In this document: positions 24,701 to 36,757 of the stretch, in pieces
How the letters are laid out: every line of letters starts with the position of its first letter
Numbering within the stretch: the stretch's first letter is position 1
Assembly: GCF_032118995.1 (NCBI RefSeq)
Contig: NC_092652.1
Coordinates: 26,029,044-26,093,043 of the forward strand
Direction: 5' to 3'
DNA from: Asterias amurensis
Taxonomy: Eukaryota; Echinodermata; Asteroidea; Forcipulatida; Asteriidae
Length of the DNA: 64,000 nt
Translations under genes and position numbers: made by a program
Notes under the pieces: model-generated
Told to the model about the DNA's origin: nothing
Database searches by the model: none
What the model saw: only the letters and a program-made list of their open reading frames with translations

Positions 24701-26190
24701 GCATAACTCCACTCGAAGAAAAAGGGGGAAAAAGGGTGAATGTTGGTAGTACGATGGTAGTACAAAGCCAACGTGAATAGACCGGTGTGAATCGGCACCC
24801 TGACTGTGGGAATCATCATAAGAGGAGGGTAGTGAGGGTTGGGGGTGGGGTGGGGTGGCACAACCCACGAATTTCACTACAAGTTCGGCATCAAAACAAT
24901 GTCTCCTTGTGATGCAAGACTCTGCATCGTTGTGTATAAAATCTATAAACTTTCATCATTTAGTACGTACATCGTATGAACCTCGAATCGATCTGAGGGC
25001 ACGTTTCCCTTACCTGGATGAAAGTATTCCAAACACTGTTGACTCAATAATATACCTTCCGCATCAGAGGGAAATTACATGCAACTTCTCGTGTTGGGTT
25101 CGAACCCACGAACCAATATGTAAGTTAGTACCGCCATTGTTCCGATAGTAGTGTTGACTTTGTTGTTGTTAATAATTTTATATTCGACATGCCCATGTTT
25201 ATAGCCCAATCCTGTCAATGAGTTTCGTTGAAAACGAAGTTTTGAAGTCTTCAGTTTAAAATTTTCTAAGCCTGTCTTCCCCAAAAAATGTTTCAGTCGA
25301 AACCTCGAGAGTCGAAACCATTGAATCACTTGACGTGAATGTCATACTTCTCCCCAAGGAATCCCTCTCCTCATGCTGTCTGATCCAAGAGAAATCTGAG
25401 AGAAACCCCGTGCCTGGTCCAGTGGTCCTCGTACTCACAAACCCTCACCTCCCGCGGAGTCTTCAAAGAAATGGTCATAGCGCCCTCTTGTATCATAAAA
25501 CTTATCAATGTAGCCACCTCTCTAAAAACAAACGCGTAAAGATTGCGATAAAACACGGTTTCGTTTAGGTTCTTTTTTGTATATTCCTTCATGGAAACTT
25601 GTGATGATTTCACAATCTACGTCATCACTCTGCTAAAGTGTGTGTACGGCAGTCTCCTGACGATGACTATAGTAAGCTAGTCGAAACGTTGAGACCAATT
25701 CAAGAACTGACTCCGCGGTAGTACAGTTAATTACGATCCTATAAGCTAAAGTAGTAGTCCTAGCCTATTTCCTATACCTTCCGCCCAGGTAGTAATTAAA
25801 AAGCAGAACAGTTCTTTTTAGAACTGAGAAGTCTCCCGAACATGCGCTAAATCTACTCCGCGGTTAAGTAGTGTATAATAATTGCGCACATTGCTTCAAG
25901 AAAATACGTGATGACGTCACAATCTAAGTTATCATTATGATAAGTTGTGTTTACGTGTATAATAGTTTTACTTAAATCGGTACGGGAGACGAACAATCAA
26001 AACGTCAATCGTGAAAACAGTCATTCAATGACGCACTAAATGTTTTATCATCATGCTTCAAAGCGAAGTTAAATAACAGGTACATACGACGAGGCAAAAT
26101 CATTTGAATATCATCCATTTATAAATGAAATGGATGCTCATTTGCTGTAAATGACCCGGGAAAACTTCTCTCAGAATTTGAAATAAAAAG
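21794..26190. other. Intergenic with candidate regulatory islands
   Basis: No gene. Two GC/CpG-richer stretches stand out: 22920-23320 (TAGACCCGCCGTAATATGCG, CGGCGCGACGCGTCACCGG) and 24130-24350. A C-run is at 24024-24039. A GTCGAAACGTTGAGACCA repeat fragment is near 25660-25700. The open frame 24122-24448 has no recognised domain. Confidence 0.4.
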
Positions 26191-26194
26191 CCGC

Positions 26195-26690
26195 ATTCCT
26201 CTCCTGCTACTTCCCGGGTTGGGTCGAAAACTTGGGTGTGATTACTAGCTATACGCATGAACACTTTGATTCTGTTGAGTCTTAATAGATGTTAAATTTG
26301 CATCGGGGATAAAGAATATTAATTTTGGTTTTTACCCATACACCGATGTGTGTTAGCACTGTATACTCAGTACTTTCCCGAGTCCTGTGAACAAATATCA
26401 CATGCATGTTACTCGGGTGGGATTCGAACCCACGACCCTTGCAATTATTGATTGTTGAGTCTTGCAATGTTGAGTCTTGTTGAGAAATACAATGGGCTTT
26501 AGGAACATGTTCCATTTCTTCTGACTGGCACCTCAAAGATAATGACAGCATTCGAGGACGGCTACCAACATGGGAGGGCTAAGAAGCTAAAGGTTACAGC
26601 GCCGGCACGTTTTAAATCCGGAGGTCCCAGGTTCGAAGCCCACTTGCAATAAAACTTTGTTCAAACCTAAATTATGTATAATTTACCTTG
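26195..26690. mobile_element. Composite of SINE fragments
   Basis: Contains CCCGGGTTGGGTCGAAAACT..GTGTGATTAC (like 2256-2288), a minus-strand B box near 26415-26430, and a plus-strand CGGAGGTCCCAGGTTCGAAG..TTTGTTCAAACC tail near 26620-26670. Confidence 0.5.
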
Positions 26691-26707
26691 TAAGTTTCTA
26701 ATGAGGT

Positions 26708-27080
26708 TTAAAGGCAGTGGACACTATTTGGTAATTACTCAAAATAACTATCATCATAAAACCTAACTTGGTAACGAGTAGTAGGGTGATGTTGATGGTA
26801 TAAAGCATTGTGAGAAACAGCTCCCTCTGAAGTAACGTAGTTTTCGAGAAAGAAGTAAATTTCAAAGAATTTGATTTCGATACCTCAGAAATAGATTTTG
26901 AGGTCTCGAAATCAAGCATCTGAAAGCACACAACTTCGTGTGACAAGGTTTTTCTTTCATTATTATCTCGCAGCTTGGACGACCGATTGAGCTCAAGTTT
27001 TCACAGGTTTGATATTTTATGCATGTCGAGATACACCAAGTGAGAAGACTGTTCTTTGACAATTACCAATAGTGTCTCTA
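26708..27080 (-). mobile_element. MITE family A
   Basis: TTAA then AGGCAGTGGACACTATTTGG at the left; the inner palindrome is at about 26873-26915; the right end is altered at AGTGTCTCTATTTT, so the right TTAA is lost. Confidence 0.85.
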
Positions 27081-27186
27081 TTTTGTAAACATAAACTAAA
27101 CCGTGGCTATCTTTTTTTTTCAAGCCTATATGACTTTTGTCTGGCAGTATCACCTCCATTTCTGACATACCAGTTTATTGGTCCTT

Positions 27187-27682
27187 GTCAGTGTCTGTGT
27201 CTGTGTCGTTGTCTTTGTCATTGTTGTTGTTGTCGGTGTCGATGTCCGTGTGTCGGTGTGATTGTCGTTGTCGTTGCCGGTGTCGGTGTCGTTGTCGTTG
27301 CCGGTGTCGGTGTCATTGTCGTTGTCGTTGCCGGTGTCGGTGTCGCTGTCGCTGTCATCGTCGTTGTCGTTAACGGTGTCGGTGTCGGTGTCACTGTCAT
27401 TGTCGCTGTCGATGTCGTTGTCTTTGGCATTGTTGTTGTCGTTGTGGTTGTCAATGTGGTTGTCATTGCCGTTGTGTTTGTCTCTGTGATTTTGGTTGCT
27501 CTTGTGGTTGTAGTTGTGGTTGTCATTGTCGTTGTGGTTGTCTCTGTGATTTTGGTTGTTGTTGTGGTTGTCGTTGTGGTTGTCGGTGTTGTTTCTGTTG
27601 GTGTTGTTGCTGTTGGTGTTGTTGTTGAGATTGTTGCTGATGTTGTTGATGTTGTTGTTGTTGTTGTTGGTGATGTTGATGG
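27187..27682. repeat. GTCGTT/GTTGTG low-complexity array, ~500 bp
   Basis: Irregular hexamer-type array (GTCGTTGTCGTTGCCGGTGTCG and later GTTGTGGTT variants) open in several frames on both strands, so long Asn/Asp/Thr, Gln or Val ORFs appear by composition. Not coding. Confidence 0.9.
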
Positions 27683-28952
27683 GTTTTTTTATTTGTAGTT
27701 GTTTGTTTCCAGAGAATGAATCGGCTGAAGTAGAACTGCCGTACTTTTTGCCTAATGGGTTGTCTACATACAATTGCATGCACTGCACGTGAGGGAGGGA
27801 TACAAACCCATACAAGTTTTCACCTCCCCAAAACAAAACTGAAGAAAAAACTGATGATAAACAAAATAAAAACAAACAAACAAACACAAAGCTTGGTTAG
27901 ATGAACAAAGCCCCGGACTTATGGTTGCAGGCACGGTCATCGCCCTCGGCATGTTCAGTGAACACAACACCAATCGTCTATTATATAAATCCCTCTCGTC
28001 ACGCTTTAGTGCACTTTTATATCAGATCCTTTAAGTGTGGGCGTTTTAGAAGGGAAATTGCCAACAAATCATTTCAGACTTTCATTGCACACTCCTCATC
28101 CCACAATGTCTCTTTACACCCAACCTGGTCTCTAATCCACTGTAACTTTGTTGTCGTTTTACGACCACCGTTTGGAGAACATTTCACCAACCTCAGATTT
28201 AATACCAAGTTAGCTCGCAGCGCTTTCACCAATTCAGGAATATTCATTTCATAAGAATCTCCGTTCATTCGCACGTTTTGTTTACGACAGTGGGCGCGTG
28301 TGTGTCACGTGACGTTGGTGTTTAGATCACGATTTGAAACAATCACATAGACACGTGGCGCACTCCCCTTGCCCGCCTCACGCACTGTTGAAGCATATAC
28401 TGTTTATTACAAAGACCACCTGTCAAAATTAAGCGATAATATTTACATCAGATACAAAGAAACCACATTGACAAACTTCTTGTTTTCAAGTACAAAGAAG
28501 TTAGTTTTGCTTATAGGACGTGAGGTATTGCATAGTGAGGTATCAATATATTGGTTTGCCTTAACACCATCATACTTATATGCTGGGCAGATAGATGTTC
28601 GATACTAGGTTGTGATTCGTACTACTTATTCAATACTTTGAAAATCAGTAGTGAATTTATATCAGAATTCACCCAGAGTGTAAAACACACGCATTTGAGA
28701 CATGCTTTAGCCCGACTCACAAAATCAAAGGACAATAGTGTCCGCATCTTTTATAGCAATCAATTGTCAACCGTGAATCTAATCTGCCTATAGCGCCCTC
28801 TATGTTCATCTCAGATACTGAACTCTCGACACACTTGGACTTCAAACTCCCCGCTCTTGACCTCTTAGTCATGGGGTTTCATAATGTCGTAAACGTGGCG
28901 TATTCTGGGGACATCTTCAATCTGCCCTGTATTACAAATTACTCACGGGATC
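27683..28952. other. Intergenic, no gene seen
   Basis: No recognised gene. Holds an E-box palindrome (TCACGTGACG near 28306) and an AGAGGGCGC motif on the minus strand (28793-28801). Confidence 0.5.
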
Positions 28953-29067
28953 GATTTCACAAAGAGTTAGGACAAGTCTTGTCTCGAGTTAGGTAGGGAC
29001 GAGTTACTCGTCCTAACCTTGTAGGACTAGTCGTAAGTTAAGAATAGTCATAACTTTTTTGTGAAAT
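28953..29067. mobile_element. Foldback MITE (GATTTCACAAAGAGTTAGGAC type)
   Basis: Begins GATTTCACAAAGAGTTAGGA and ends TTTTTTGTGAAAT, with the central palindrome GACGAGTTACTCGTC. A related fragment lies at 59438-59482. Confidence 0.8.
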
Positions 29068-30604
29068 AGACAAGGGTTGTTTTTAACTACAGCAGACATA
29101 CAAACTAAATAACATCCACAGAAACACAAATTTAACGTGTGATATTTTGAATTTATTATTGATTCAATCACGGACGAATAATTAAGACTGAACTTGTTTT
29201 GTGGATACTGAATGCCAGTTATCAAACGGAAATTGTTGAGTAGCAACTAATACATTTAGTGCAGCATTTCGCTAGATACAAGGGGAATCGTTCACTGAGA
29301 ATGAGCACAAACATCAGTAAGCCTTTAATGAGTATTATTAATTTGTCTGACTTCAGCTTTGATGACATTGTCTTTGCTGTCGTATAAAATATGGACTACG
29401 AACTGAGATCAGAAAATTAGGTATGCATGCTTAATTTCATTGGACATGCCATGTGTTTTTGTGTTTTTGCGTCTTTGGTTGTGCTACACTGACGAAATTG
29501 TTCAAACCACTCTACAACCGAGTTTAGGCCTCGTTTGGCCATGTTTTCGGAATTTATTTCAAAATACGCTAGTCAGAACATTATACTATGTTTGTTTTTA
29601 AACAAGCTCCAAAGTCGTGAAATTAAATAAATGTTACAAATTTCAGGAACGTATATTTTCAAGAGAATTTAATTAATAAAATACCACGTTTAGATTTTCC
29701 CTTAACCTTCTCATCGCCGCGTCAAGGTTGTAACTGGTAACCAGATCGCCCGATTGTAATGTTCTCTTAACACTGATCAAACAAAGTACCATCCATTGAC
29801 CTGACCCAGGTCATCCTCATTCACATAAGGGTTTGGTTTGCTCGAACCCAGCAGTGTTTATTCAATGGCAGAAGCAGTAAACAAGAAATCCGTTTATACC
29901 CCGGCACTGACTAAACCTGAATAGTAGATATTTACGAAGCGTGTTGACAACATAACCTTAGTTTGACCTTGCAACTATATGAACAGAGAGCTAAAGCAGA
30001 GACACGCTTGCAGAAACGACTGATTAAACAAAGCTATTGCTTTGCTCTGAAAAACTCACACTAACACGCGGCCAGCCTCCATAACCAGACAAAAATATTT
30101 CAATTGTGTTTCTGGTGGAGAATGTCAATACAGGAAATTTGTCCTCATAGAGTATTTGCAGTCGAGGATGAATGGGTGACTGGATGAAGAGCTTTTTTTC
30201 GCACGAATCTTTAGCATTGCTCGATTATACTGTACGCACAAAGGATAATAATAAAACCGCAATAAATGATTTAAAAACAAACAAATATGTATGCACCAAA
30301 TTACTCTGAAAACGTATTAAGGTATTTATGAGGTTTATTTTCAAACTTAATTGTGACACTATTACTGTCCATCTACCTTCGTTTAATCATTTCCTCCCCT
30401 TTTTGCTATAAATGAATATGTTTTTTGTGTACTTGTTTATGCATCTGACGAGGGTTCGGTTTGGATCGAAATTTAAGGATATATCCGCTGCTATTTATGT
30501 TATTTTCTATAAATACCAAGTAAAAATACTTAAATGTAATTAAGGGTTTACACAAAGTAAATTAGAGGAACTTGTGTTTAAATGTCCATTCATCTCTGCC
30601 ATTA
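29068..30604. other. Intergenic with composite nuclear-receptor-type site
   Basis: No gene. 29797-29813 is TGACCT-GACCC-AGGTCA, two half-sites everted with 5-bp spacing plus an overlapping direct copy (TGACCTGACCC). A TTGACCTTGC half-site is near 29967-29976. Retinoid-type elements control Hox4 paralogs in vertebrates; whether this one acts is unknown. Confidence 0.35.
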
Positions 30605-30984
30605 TTAAAGACTCTGGACACTATTGGTAATTGTGAAAGACCAGCCATTTCACTTGGTGTATCTCAACATATGCATACAATCACAAACCTGTGAATATTT
30701 GAGCTCAATCGGTCGTCGAAGTTGTGAGATAAAAATAAAAGAATGAAACACGCTTGTCACACGAAGTTGTTTTCTTTTAGATGCTTGGTTTTGAGACCTC
30801 AAATTCTAAACCTAAGGTCTCGAAATCAAAACCGTGGAAAGTTTCTTGTTTCTCGAAAACTACATTACTTCAGATTGTCTCTCAGAATGTGTTATACTAA
30901 CAACCTCTCCCCATTACTCGTTACCAAGTAAGGTTTGATGCTTATAACTATTTTGAGTAATTACCAATAGTGTCCACTGCCTAA
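30605..30984 (+). mobile_element. MITE family A
   Basis: TTAA then AGACTCTGGACACTATTGG; right end CCAATAGTGTCCACTGCCTAAA. Inner palindrome slightly changed (TTTTGAGACCT..AGGTCTCGAAA). Confidence 0.88.
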
Positions 30985-33510
30985 ATTGACTTATGGTTGT
31001 AGATAGAACCCTTGAAAAACGATTCCATTTAATGAACAAAAGATGCAGTGGTTTTAGAGAGGGGGATTAGAAAAATGCCTTTTGGGAGAAATATTTCTGC
31101 ACGAAACATTACTCAGACTGTTCATATTTTCAGCAATTTAAAAAACGCTACCACATTTTGAAATTAATGTTCACATAGTTTTATTGTGTGTACAAATGTA
31201 CATCGGATTTAAAAAAAAAAAAAAAACATTGGATCGTTACATTCCAAGAAACAACTTTCACAAACAGATTGCCATATAAAAAAACCGAAGCAACAACAAC
31301 AACATGCAACTACACATGCGAAAACAAGTATAAGAGTGTGTTAAATTATTAGTGTGTTGGTTGAAATTATGCAGAGACAAAATTAATAGTAAAGCTGTAT
31401 CTATCGTAAATAAACGACAACATGACCATATACAAAAGTTATCAGCAACGAATATCAGTACGGGTAGCATTTAATAATTATAATTAAAACTAAAAATTTA
31501 ACAACCTTTATTTTCCCCAATCTTTCCTGGTTTCAAGAAGGCTGTTTTTATCACCAGAGTGGCTTGAACAAACACAGGAACTGCACGGCCGCAGTTCCCA
31601 CGATTAGCAGGTCAGAATTCAACGGGTGTTGAGGCTCCTTGACACGGGGACAGGGTACAGATAAACACGGTAAACATTTCGCTTCCTGATACGATTCAGA
31701 ACACAGTGCCACAGTTTCAGATAACAAACAAATAATTGGTTGATATTCATATCGCAAAAAGGGGCGTAACAACCATTTATTATTTAATATATTGTACACA
31801 GGATAATTTGGTTTTATCCTTTGATATCATATCGTTTTGACGAAGAGTTCATTCTTGATTTAGAAAGAAACAAAAAACTAAAGTGTTAAAATTATAATGA
31901 AACGCCCACTGTGGACATATTACTCAATACAGTTTTAAAGTACGGTAATTTTCTTTTTGAATTTATAGTTTTTGAAGTTGTGCTTTAGCAATTTAATGTT
32001 CACAGAGCTCTGGTTCAGGGTTATACAAAACAAACATAAAACATCAACAAAATGCTTGCAAACCAGGTGCAAGATTTGCAATAAAATTGTGTATTTTATC
32101 ACAAAGAACCGATAATCTGTGGCAAATAAAGCAGCCCTGGCATTGCTTATAATAAATCAGTCTTTTCTTTGGTTGTGACATTAGGCTTCAAATAGCCCCA
32201 TTTAACGACATAGGTGCACCTTCATAAAAGGTCGGTTCAAGCTTACCCACAACAAGTTGGAAACTTAATGTATGTAACTCGAACAGTCTCAGCCAACCTA
32301 AATTGTAGTGAAAAAAAGGGGAAAAAAAAGTGTTTGAAGCTACATAAGCTTAACATAGACGCATATAGAGTATGCCCCAGTCGTCTCAGCAGAATGGTGA
32401 CAGAAATATGCCTTATTGTAAACCTTTTGGAATCGAAAACAGAACAATTAGTTACGCCAGTCTAGGGGAAAGAAATAAGGAAACCATGTTGTCATGTAAA
32501 TGACACGATTGCAATATAGGACAAATGAGTGGACAACAAAACAACAATTTTAAAAATCACACAAGCAAAGCAAACAATAATTTCTCGTTGTCTGAAAACA
32601 CAACTTTGTTTAAGATACCGTAGCCGGTCTAAAAAGTTCCGATAACAACTAATGTCGGTAAGGAAATTAAAATATCCCATTCGGAAAGAAGAAAATAAAT
32701 ACTTATTTCGATGAATAACGAACTCAAATAGAAAAATGTTCTAATCAGGAGGTGAAACAATGAGTCATTAAAATGTAGTTTTAACTAAATGAACGAATGA
32801 GGCAAGTCAAACATTAATTGAACTGCGTTCTTCAAATTAAAATGAATGAACACAAATAAAAAACAAAAACCTGTAGGAATAATTGTGGTGATTCATAAAA
32901 TAAAAACATTGACGAACAATACAATTTATTGAAGCTACGTTTAACCAACAATAAAAAATAACACGACAACGTGCATGTATAATAATTGTTATAAATTCCT
33001 AATCACATTTTACATGAATTTCCAGCAAACACAACTCTAGCATGTCAAATGTGTCCAGTGTCTCACCGTGGACTCACCAATCATCGGCTGGCTAATAAAC
33101 AATCTACGGCATAAATGTCAAAAGGTTTTACCCGCAGATGAAGCAAGCAATAATGCCATACTTTGTTTACATTTAAAACTGACCTGAGCTGGTGGATGCC
33201 CTGCATAAACAGCGTAATGGCGTGGTTGGTATTTCCCATCAGTACATTGAATGGTATGGTCGGTCTTGGATACACCCCCCCCCCCCCCCCAAAAAAAAAA
33301 AAAAAAAAAAAAAAAAAATGAATTGTAATGTTTAAGAGTTCGAGCAGTATGTTATTTTACAACCGAATTTCCATTCAGAAACTTCGAGAAACGAATATTA
33401 AAACAAAAATAAGCGATGGGAAATGAAACATTAAAAATGCTGGCTCACGTATTATGGTAGACCTATATTTTATTGTAAATGCCATATTTCTGTTGCATGG
33501 GCATATTGAT
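30985..33510. other. Intergenic, AT-rich; (C)16(A)28 run
   Basis: No gene recognised. A C-run followed directly by an A-run spans 33275-33318, a sequencing-difficult tract. Confidence 0.55.
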
Positions 33511-33914
33511 TTAATGGCACTGGACACTATTGGTAATTACACTAACTGTTAGCATAACAACTTACTTGGTAACAAGCACTGGAGAGCTCTTGATATTTTA
33601 AAACAGCGTGAGAAGCGGCTCCCTCTGAAGTAACATAGTTTTCGAGAAATAAGTAATTTTTCCGCTTAAATATTTGAATTTGATTTCGAGACCTCATAAT
33701 TATATTTTGAGGTCCCGAAATCAAGCATCTGAAATCACTCAACTTCGTGTGAACAGGGTGTTTTTTTCTTCTTCCATTATTATCTCGCAACTTCGACGAC
33801 CAACTGAGTTCAAATTTTCCCAGGTTTGTTATTTTTATTTTGTGCATTATGTTGAGATACACCAAGTGAGAAGACTGGTCTTTGACAATAACCAATAGTG
33901 TCCAGTGCCTATAA
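33511..33914 (-). mobile_element. MITE family A
   Basis: TTAA then TGGCACTGGACACTATTGG; right end AATAGTGTCCAGTGCCTATAA. Inner palindrome at about 33680-33724. Confidence 0.88.
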
Positions 33915-34848
33915 GCGTTTCAGTAATTTGGTTTGAATTATACATCAGAACGTTCAGAACAAGACAGTTAAGTATTAACTTATAAAATAGTCCAAACCAA
34001 AAGTACCTTAATGTATTTCAATGCATATGCAAATGCATAGTAATACAATCTTGTATACAGGAAGCACACCATGTTGATTCCATAAAAGGGATTTATATTT
34101 TGCTAAAAATATCGAAATGTTACAGAGTTCAATTTTGTTTTAATTGTTTTAATGAACAACATTATTTAACTTTAGTCTACAAGCTCACTGATTATGAAGT
34201 TTTTACACTACACCTGAACCATTGTTTTCCTGTTAGATATTTTCCTCTGAAATGAAATCATGTTCGAAACAGCTCATTTCGTTTGTTACATGAATTTCAT
34301 GAATAATGCAGATCACATAACACAACATTATTCCAGACCAACACACAACATGATGTGTCTCTCTCTCTAAAACAAATGGTAGTCTGAAATGGAACAAGCT
34401 TGAATTGTTGATCAATAACACATTATACAGTTTTCCCATTTATAGACAAAACTTCTTGGTATTGAATTAAATAGTAAGAGTATTACTTTGCAACCGTTAT
34501 TTTATGTGTGAAGAGGTAATCAAATCTGATGATGCTGCTTGTTTGGGTCTTGGCAATTAGGGTTGTCAAATTCGAATATTTGTTTTTCTCAAAGATCTGC
34601 AACCAATATCTGAGGCAATCAATAATCAATATTTGACTTTAGCTTCAGTATAAACAGATGATTCACCATTATGCGGGTCTAATAAGGAATCGGGGTGTTG
34701 AATGACATGAAACAGCATCTATATTTTGGCATCAGACGGTAAGAGGATTTATATCATTTTCGTTTATTCGTGGGTTTTTTCCTGTTTGAAACGGTCTAAT
34801 AACTCTTAACTTAATGGCTGGAACTTCAAGTAGGCAAATTATAAACAC
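33915..34848. other. Intergenic, AT-rich
   Basis: Nothing recognised. Confidence 0.6.
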
Positions 34849-35231
34849 TTAAAGACACTGGACACTATTGGTAATTGTCAAAGACTAGCCTTCACAGTTG
34901 ATGTATCTCAACATTATGCACAAAATAACAAACCTGTGAACATTTGAGCTCAATTGGTCATCGAACTTGCGAGATAATAATGAAAGAAGAAAAAAAAACC
35001 TTGTCACACGAAGTTGTGTCCGTTTAGATGGTTGATTTCAATTGACATCAAGTTCTAAATATGAGGTCTAAAAATCAAAATCGAGGAAAATTACTTCTTT
35101 CTCGAAAACTATGGCACTTCAGAGGGAGCCATTTCTCACAATGTGTTATACCATCAACCTCTCCCCATTACTCGTCACAAAGAAAGGTTTTATGCTAATG
35201 AGTAATTATCAATAGTGTTCACTACCTTTAA
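34849..35231 (+). mobile_element. MITE family A, 280 bp from mir-10
   Basis: TTAA at 34849-34852 and 35228-35231. Left AGACACTGGACACTATTGG; right AGTGTTCACTACCT. The inner palindrome is eroded. Confidence 0.88.
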
Positions 35232-35478
35232 TTAACTATAAGTGAAAAAGTAAATTTAGTGAAAGACAAATTAAAAATTTAAAACCTTCGATTTTAAACA
35301 ATACAAATTAATAACAAAATAATGTAATATCATACAAAAAATCAAGAATGGATCACCTGTTTTTCATGACATCTTTCTCTGTGACCGAACCTCAAGATGT
35401 AAGGGAAGGGTGGGTAGATAAGAAATTGCAGAATCATACGCAGCTTCCCACCTACAAGTCGCTCACATGACGTAGACG

Positions 35479-35495
35479 TGACGTCATCAATCGTC
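35479..35495. promoter_or_regulatory. CRE-type palindrome beside mir-10
   Basis: TGACGTCA (35479-35486) followed by TCAATCG. On the minus strand this reads CGATTGATGACGTCA, a CREB/ATF-type palindrome overlapping a PBC-like TGAT core. It lies about 20 bp past the 3' end of the mir-10 hairpin. Function is inferred from motif and position only. Confidence 0.25.
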
Positions 35496-35512
35496 CCACG
35501 ATGTTACATTCT

Positions 35513-35590
35513 ACACTACAGTTACCCAGTGATCCAAATTTGTGAGAGAATTTAAAACCTTACACAAATTCGGATCTACAGGGTTAGTGT
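35513..35590 (-). ncRNA. mir-10: mir-10 microRNA precursor hairpin
   Basis: The minus strand carries the 23-nt miR-10-5p sequence at 35563-35585, beginning AACCCTGTAGATCC and ending GAATTTGTG. It is the 5' arm of a hairpin. The 3' arm (CACAAATTTGGATC...TGGGT, about 35523-35543) pairs with it, and an outer ACACTA/TAGTGT stem (35585-35590 with 35513-35518) extends the stem. miR-10 is a deeply conserved Hox-embedded microRNA, normally between Hox4 and Hox5 and on the same strand; here it is 19 kb upstream of Hox4 on the Hox4 strand. It silences target mRNAs through Argonaute. The mature sequence and pairing are seen; expression and targets are not. Confidence 0.96.
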
Positions 35591-35595
35591 TGAGC

Positions 35596-36569
35596 AGATA
35601 AATACACTGGAGAAAAACTGGAGTCCCATTTTTTTGTTTTTTACGAGGAAGGAGTTGCGTTCGAAGACGACAGGCTACATGAGCTATGTTTACGAGGTCG
35701 ATTCCGAGGCAAGGGCTGGGTTGTGGCAAGAGGAGAGTTCACGCTAAAATCTGTCACAATTTACTGACACCACATCTATAGGCAAGACCTGTAATCATAA
35801 GTAGTGGCAGTTATAGTGTAAATAAATGATCAGGGGTAGACTAGACAGTGTGCTGCAGCTATGGGCTGCGAGTGGTAATTTATGGGCAGAGAGATCAGCC
35901 ACCCATGTCCCGGTTGAACCCCGTCGAACACAGGGGCAAACCAGGACATAATTATGCTCAAAACTAAATTCCCTTCGGAGACATCTCGACATAAAATAAA
36001 TGCATAGAAATTACACTCAAATTTAAACTAACAAACAAATTAAATCATTGTTTGTCTGGTAACTGACATTTTCTCGAGAGCAATGGGAAATGTCCTTTAT
36101 GTCATTTTTATGTATTGAACTGAATGGATGAGTGGGTTTTTCACAGAAAAAAAACCTTCAATTTTGTTGTACGTCTCGACGTGACAAAACACAATTCTTT
36201 ATGCCCTCTTACACAACGAGGATTGTAAACTAATAATGCCATCAGTGACAATAGTTCTTTCAAAGCAAACGTATGACTGTTACCCCCGTTTTATTCTTCA
36301 TTTTTGTTTGTCCCAGATAATATGTGGTTGGACCGTTGGGTTGCAGGTAACGAAAACAGCTGTGTGTTTGTTAAGCTAAAAAGTGCAAAGTTGTGTTTTG
36401 AAATGGTCTCGAATAAAGTTGGATCTGCTGATCATATCAATTGCCAGCCACCTCTCTCATTTAGTTCATTTTAATTTGTTTCTTCTTTTTAATTTCACTT
36501 AATTCTGGTTGTGAAGCCAATGACTCCCATAAAAGCAAACTTAATCACCAGCCAATAATCTAATGTAGA
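35596..36569. other. mir-10 upstream flank, no gene seen
   Basis: Includes GC-richer DNA to about 35740 and then AT-rich DNA. It probably belongs to the primary mir-10 transcript, but nothing marks its start. Confidence 0.4.
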
Positions 36570-36757
36570 GAGAACAAGGAAGGAAGTTTCAGTTTTAGAC
36601 GTGGGAGGAAAACCCCTACAAAATTATTACATGGAAAATCCATGCAGTCAGATAGGGACTAAAAACCCAATCCACATAGTACCCCCGGTGGGATTTGAAT
36701 AGGGGTTCCAGAGGTTGAAGGCAAAAAAAGGGTACCACTACGCCATCTCCACCAAGC
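36570..36757 (-). mobile_element. tRNA-derived SINE
   Basis: The minus strand reads GGAGATGGCGTAGTGGTACC, a degenerate B box, CCGGGGGTACTATGTGGATT, then GGGTTTTTAGTCCCTATCTG. This order is that of an echinoderm-type tRNA SINE; the tail is decayed. Confidence 0.7.

Noticed and set aside
27072-27887. Long open frames on both strands (about 200-245 codons)
   Set aside because: They read through a GTCGTT/GTTGTG low-complexity array open in many frames; the products are mono-residue repeats with no domain.
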